From Candidatus Campbelliibacteriota bacterium (GTDB taxonomy: Bacteria > Patescibacteriota > Minisyncoccia > Phycocordibacterales > CSBR16-193), in contig SKVL01000035.1 in the NCBI GenBank assembly GCA_007129455.1, positions 1-15,284 on the forward strand: a DNA stretch of 15,284 nt. Reading direction: 5' to 3'. The position numbers and the translations under genes are program-made. Below the pieces are notes generated by a model, which saw only the letters and a program-made list of their open reading frames with translations, was not told the DNA's origin and ran no database searches. The stretch's first letter is position 1; every line of letters starts with the position of its first letter. Below are positions 12,911 through 15,284 of this stretch, one piece after another.

Positions 12911-12938
12911 ACTATTACAAAAAAGTCTTTTGTAAATA
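12911..12938 (-). promoter_or_regulatory. Promoter of the Cys-rich gene with palindromic operator candidate
   Basis: On the minus strand TTTACA (12938-12933), 16 bases and a TAGTAT-type -10 (about 12916-12911) form a promoter. TTACAAAA (12915-12922) and TTTTGTAA (12928-12935) are perfect 8-bp inverted arms around 5 bases and span the whole spacer. A regulator bound here would block the minus-strand promoter and could affect divergent ilvE. Confidence 0.5.
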
Positions 12939-12966
12939 TATTACTGATGATTTTATTAACAATAGC

Positions 12967-12975
12967 TGTTATATT
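12967..12975 (+). promoter_or_regulatory. Candidate ilvE-pheA promoter
   Basis: TGtTATATT is an extended -10 element without a convincing -35. The predicted start near 12982 leaves a 22-base AT-rich leader with no Shine-Dalgarno. Confidence 0.35.
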
Positions 12976-13003
12976 ATATTTTTAAAACGTTAAACTTTTA
13001 TTT

Positions 13004-13903
13004 ATGCATAACATCAAACTTATCTGGAGCAATGGAAAACTAATACCGTTTGAAGATACACGGGTTTCGATTCTCAGCCACAGCCTGCATTACGGCTCGG
13101 CGGTCTTTGAGGGTATACGTTGCTACATGACAAAAGAAGGTCCGGCAATCTTCCGATTGAAAGATCACGTGAATAGACTTTTTCATTCCGCTTCCGTTAT
13201 GGGAATGAACGTCCCATATTCAAAAGGAGAGCTTGTTGAGGCCGTAAAGCTAACCGTCAGAGAAAATGAGCTGAAAGAGTGTTACATCAGACCGCTTTTC
13301 TTTTACGGAGAGAAGATGGGGCTTTTACCGCTTGATGCTCCCTTGAACTGCGTTGTTATCGCTTGGCCTTGGGACAAGTACTTCAAAAAGGACTCCGTCT
13401 CGGTTAAGATATCCTCTTTTGAAAGGATAAGTCCCCGCTCCGCGGTCATGAGCGCCAAGGTCTCCGGCCATTACTCCAACTCGATAATCGCTTCTCTGGA
13501 GGCTAAAAATGCCGGTTATGACGAGGCGCTTCTTCTTGACTACAAAGGGAACATCGCGGAAGGTCCGGGGGAAAACATCTTTCTCTTCAAGGGCGACACA
13601 TTTTATACTCCGAAAGAAGATTCTATCCTTTCGGGGATTACTCGTGACAGTGTTATTCTTTTTATAAACAACATGGGGTTCAAGGTGGAAGAAAAAGACA
13701 TCAAGCCGGAGGATATTGAAAGTTACGATGAGGCCTTTTTCGTCGGGACTGCGACCGAGGTCAACGCCATCGGCAAAATAGAAAGTCATGTTTTCGGCGA
13801 AGGAAAAGAGGGTTTGAAAACGAAAGAGGTAAAAGACACCTACAAAGCGATTGTCTCGGGAAAGATCCCTATGTACAAAAATTGGCTTGAATATATAAAG
13901 TAA
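13004..13903 (+). CDS. ilvE: Branched-chain amino acid aminotransferase (class IV PLP)
   Basis: Class IV aminotransferases interconvert branched-chain or aromatic 2-oxo acids and amino acids, using glutamate as amino donor. The 299-residue length is typical of IlvE. Motifs are SHSLHYGSAVFEGIRCY (25-41), YIRPLFFYGEKMG (94-106), the PLP lysine in AKVSGHYSNS (Lys152), GYDEALLLD, AEGPGENIFLF (185-195) and the phosphate-binding SGITRDSV (210-217). D-amino acid transaminase and aminodeoxychorismate lyase share the fold, but FEGIRCY and the GITRDS form favour IlvE. It ends 8 bases before a prephenate dehydratase homologue, so it may aminate phenylpyruvate as well as branched-chain oxo acids. IlvE enzymes are known to accept aromatic substrates. 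Confidence 0.93.
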   Translation: MHNIKLIWSNGKLIPFEDTRVSILSHSLHYGSAVFEGIRCYMTKEGPAIFRLKDHVNRLFHSASVMGMNVPYSKGELVEAVKLTVRENELKECYIRPLFFYGEKMGLLPLDAPLNCVVIAWPWDKYFKKDSVSVKISSFERISPRSAVMSAKVSGHYSNSIIASLEAKNAGYDEALLLDYKGNIAEGPGENIFLFKGDTFYTPKEDSILSGITRDSVILFINNMGFKVEEKDIKPEDIESYDEAFFVGTATEVNAIGKIESHVFGEGKEGLKTKEVKDTYKAIVSGKIPMYKNWLEYIK

Positions 13904-13911
13904 GCTCCGGT

Positions 13912-14751
13912 ATGAAAAAGAACAGAGATAAAATAGACATTGCCGTATTGGGTCCTTCGGGTACCTTTTCTCACATGGCCGCCAACGAGATCTTCTGTCA
14001 AGAAAAAGAGTTTCGCTTTACCCCGACCATAGAGCAAGTGTTCGAGAAGGTAGATTCCGATGGAGCCGAGTTCGGAGTGGTGCCGATAGAGAACTACACC
14101 AGTGGATTGATATTGGAAACCCTGGACTGCATCTTGGAGTACGACCTGAAGATTATCGGCTCATACAAACTCAAGATAAACCACAACCTACTGGCTTCAA
14201 CTGAAGATATCGGTAAAATTAAAAAAATAAAATCACACCCGCAGATACTGTCACAGTGCCGCCGGTGGCTGAGTGAGAACTTTCCCGATATCGAACCGGA
14301 ACCCCAAAGCAGTTCGACTCGAGGTATCTCGGAAAATCCGAGAGACGAATCGATTGCTTTTATCGGTAGTAAAAAAAACGCAAAAAAATACGGTCTTAAA
14401 ATACTGGCGGAGAGTATCGAGGACAGAAGTGGTAACACGACAGAGTTTTATGTACTCGCAAAGGATCCCGCGGACAACCTCGGTGGTAAATTAGAACCGA
14501 GTAAAACTCTTTTACTTGTGAGTATAAAAGACAAACCAGGAATACTCAGGGATATATTGACTGTCTTCGCCGACAGAGATCTCAACCTGACAAAACTGCA
14601 CTCACGAGCACTTGATCTTAATGAAAAAAAAGGTTGGGACTATTATTTTTTCCTGGAAGTCGATTGCCTTCAAGAAAATGATGACTTCAGAGTTGCCATT
14701 GAAAAGTTGGAGGGCCTGTGCTCAATGATAAAGGTCTTCGGAGTATCCTGA
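13912..14751 (+). CDS. pheA: Prephenate dehydratase homologue with ACT domain and altered active site
   Basis: Prephenate dehydratase makes phenylpyruvate from prephenate. The layout is standard: catalytic lobes from about residue 8 to 183, then an ACT regulatory domain from about 199 to 275, total 279 residues. Family motifs include LGPSGTFSHMAAN (13-25), VVPIEN (56-61), HPQILSQCRRWL (109-120) and AFIGSKKNAKKYGLKIL. Two catalytic segments deviate: PIENS..G reads PIENYTSG, and the near-universal TRF reads TEF (NTTEF, 175-179), swapping the essential Arg for Glu. The ACT phenylalanine-binding ESRP reads HSRA. It may be a weak or unregulated dehydratase, or a member of a PDT-like subfamily such as the prephenate decarboxylases (BacA). 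Neighbouring ilvE supports phenylalanine or a related product. Confidence 0.85.
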   Translation: MKKNRDKIDIAVLGPSGTFSHMAANEIFCQEKEFRFTPTIEQVFEKVDSDGAEFGVVPIENYTSGLILETLDCILEYDLKIIGSYKLKINHNLLASTEDIGKIKKIKSHPQILSQCRRWLSENFPDIEPEPQSSSTRGISENPRDESIAFIGSKKNAKKYGLKILAESIEDRSGNTTEFYVLAKDPADNLGGKLEPSKTLLLVSIKDKPGILRDILTVFADRDLNLTKLHSRALDLNEKKGWDYYFFLEVDCLQENDDFRVAIEKLEGLCSMIKVFGVS

Positions 14752-14756
14752 AAATT

Positions 14757-14783
14757 TTGACAAAAATTAAAAATACTGATAAT
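14757..14783 (+). promoter_or_regulatory. Promoter of the 96-residue protein gene
   Basis: A perfect TTGACA (14757-14762), 15 bases and GATAAT (14778-14783) predict a start near 14790. The leader would then be about 105 bases, the longest in the window. Confidence 0.45.
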
Positions 14784-14789
14784 AGTTAT

Positions 14790-14895
14790 ATCAGAGGACA
14801 TTAACATACAAAGCTTGAGGAGGTGATAAAAGCCAAAAGATTATTTTTTGTTTTCGTTGAACGGAACAGATAAAAAAAACGAGGAGGAAGGTTGA
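14790..14895 (+). promoter_or_regulatory. Long leader with an orphan Shine-Dalgarno and a second, working one
   Basis: AGGAGGTGAT (14818-14827) is a ten-base complement of the canonical 16S rRNA 3' end, yet no start codon lies 5-9 bases after it. A 16-codon GTG frame (14823-14873) overlaps the site with no spacing. A second site, GAGGAGG (14881-14887), sits eight bases before the ATG at 14896. The first may be a ribosome standby or control site. Confidence 0.45.
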
Positions 14896-15186
14896 ATGTT
14901 CACAGCAATTATAAAGAATGAGGAAAGAAAGATTAGAAATCTTGAGGATCTGATAGTTGCCCACAAAGAATGCGGAGACGGTGAAGTCAGGTTAAAACTC
15001 AAGGACCGTGCTCTAATCATTGAGTGTTGCGACTGTGGTAGGAAAAACACTTTACGGGAATTCTCTGATTTTTTGGTAAAGCCGAACCGTCGTGTCACGG
15101 TTGAGGGGGATGGTTTGATGATTGTCATACCATATGAATTGGAACCAAGAAGATTAGTCGCGTCTGGAAACGGTAAAAAGTTTTAA
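14896..15186 (+). CDS. Small protein of unknown function with a single Cys cluster
   Basis: This 96-residue protein begins with a beta-like FTAIIKNEERKIRNLEDLIVA, has the cluster IIECCDCGRK (Cys44, Cys45, Cys47), and ends in strands RRVTVEGDGLMIVIPYEL and a polar tail. It has no signal peptide or transmembrane segment. A small beta-rich, possibly metal-binding or redox-active protein is a guess from the cysteines; Cys26 is the only other one. I recognise no family. A strong Shine-Dalgarno at the right distance and a strong terminator right after it argue that it is real and well expressed. Confidence 0.7.
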   Translation: MFTAIIKNEERKIRNLEDLIVAHKECGDGEVRLKLKDRALIIECCDCGRKNTLREFSDFLVKPNRRVTVEGDGLMIVIPYELEPRRLVASGNGKKF

Positions 15187-15209
15187 TCTCTCAAGTTTTA
15201 ATGCTTACA

Positions 15210-15240
15210 GGGGGGCGAAGCTTTTCGTCTCCCTTTTTGT
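15210..15240 (+). terminator. Strong intrinsic terminator
   Basis: GGGGGGCGAA (15210-15219) and TTCGTCTCCC (15224-15233) form a 10-bp stem with two G-U pairs and the loop GCTT, followed by TTTTTGT. It ends the transcript of the 96-residue protein. Confidence 0.85.
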
Positions 15241-15284
15241 GGGCATATTTTCAAAGTTGCTTAATTTGTTATCTTATTGTATAA

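Noticed and set aside
14823..14873. 16-codon GTG frame as a leader-peptide gene
   Set aside because: The GTG overlaps the Shine-Dalgarno itself, leaving no spacing, and the peptide has no run of one amino acid that would suggest attenuation. It is kept only as a possibility under the leader finding.

Overview
The window reads as chromosomal DNA from a bacterium with a compact genome, most likely a Candidate Phyla Radiation (Patescibacteria/Parcubacteria-like) organism. That placement is inference. It rests on small, tightly packed genes, short versions of housekeeping proteins, an archaeal-type bifunctional phosphoglucose/phosphomannose isomerase, a probable DUF2103 protein, and a degenerate PriA. 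TGA is used as a normal stop (fmt, mreB, the ROK kinase, pheA), so the Gracilibacteria/Absconditabacteria code is excluded. I see no insertion sequence, prophage, CRISPR array or rRNA, and no gene-free stretch exceeds 300 bases.

Layout. (1) 1-1590: tRNA-Asn on the minus strand, divergent from a plus-strand run encoding a PEBP-family protein, a DUF167/YggU protein, a short ribosome hibernation factor and a 54-residue membrane peptide. (2) 1566-6470: a minus-strand block, murA (fused to an XRE helix-turn-helix), priA, def and fmt. It covers peptidoglycan precursor synthesis, replication restart and the formyl-methionine cycle. (3) 6589-8362: mreB overlapping a DNA polymerase III delta'-like gene. 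(4) 8457-10294: a sugar-phosphate pair, bifunctional PGI/PMI followed after 2 bases by a ROK sugar kinase, which together could take glucose to fructose 6-phosphate. (5) 10396-11549: a small helical protein and a glutamate 5-kinase-like enzyme. (6) 11631-12860: DUF2103-like (minus), flavodoxin-like (plus) and a small Cys-rich protein (minus), with shared terminators and divergent control regions. (7) 13004-14751: ilvE and a pheA-like gene, an apparent phenylalanine module. (8) 14896-15186: a small unknown protein with a long leader and a strong terminator.

The most interesting points are these. MurA carries an N-terminal HTH, and an inverted repeat sits in the spacer of its own promoter, which suggests autoregulation of cell-wall precursor synthesis. 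PriA keeps all eight zinc cysteines but its ATPase motifs are eroded. The prephenate dehydratase homologue has TEF where TRF is expected. At least five predicted promoters put the transcription start 0-6 bases from the start codon (leaderless or nearly so) and those genes have no Shine-Dalgarno, while four other genes have clear Shine-Dalgarno sites on longer leaders.
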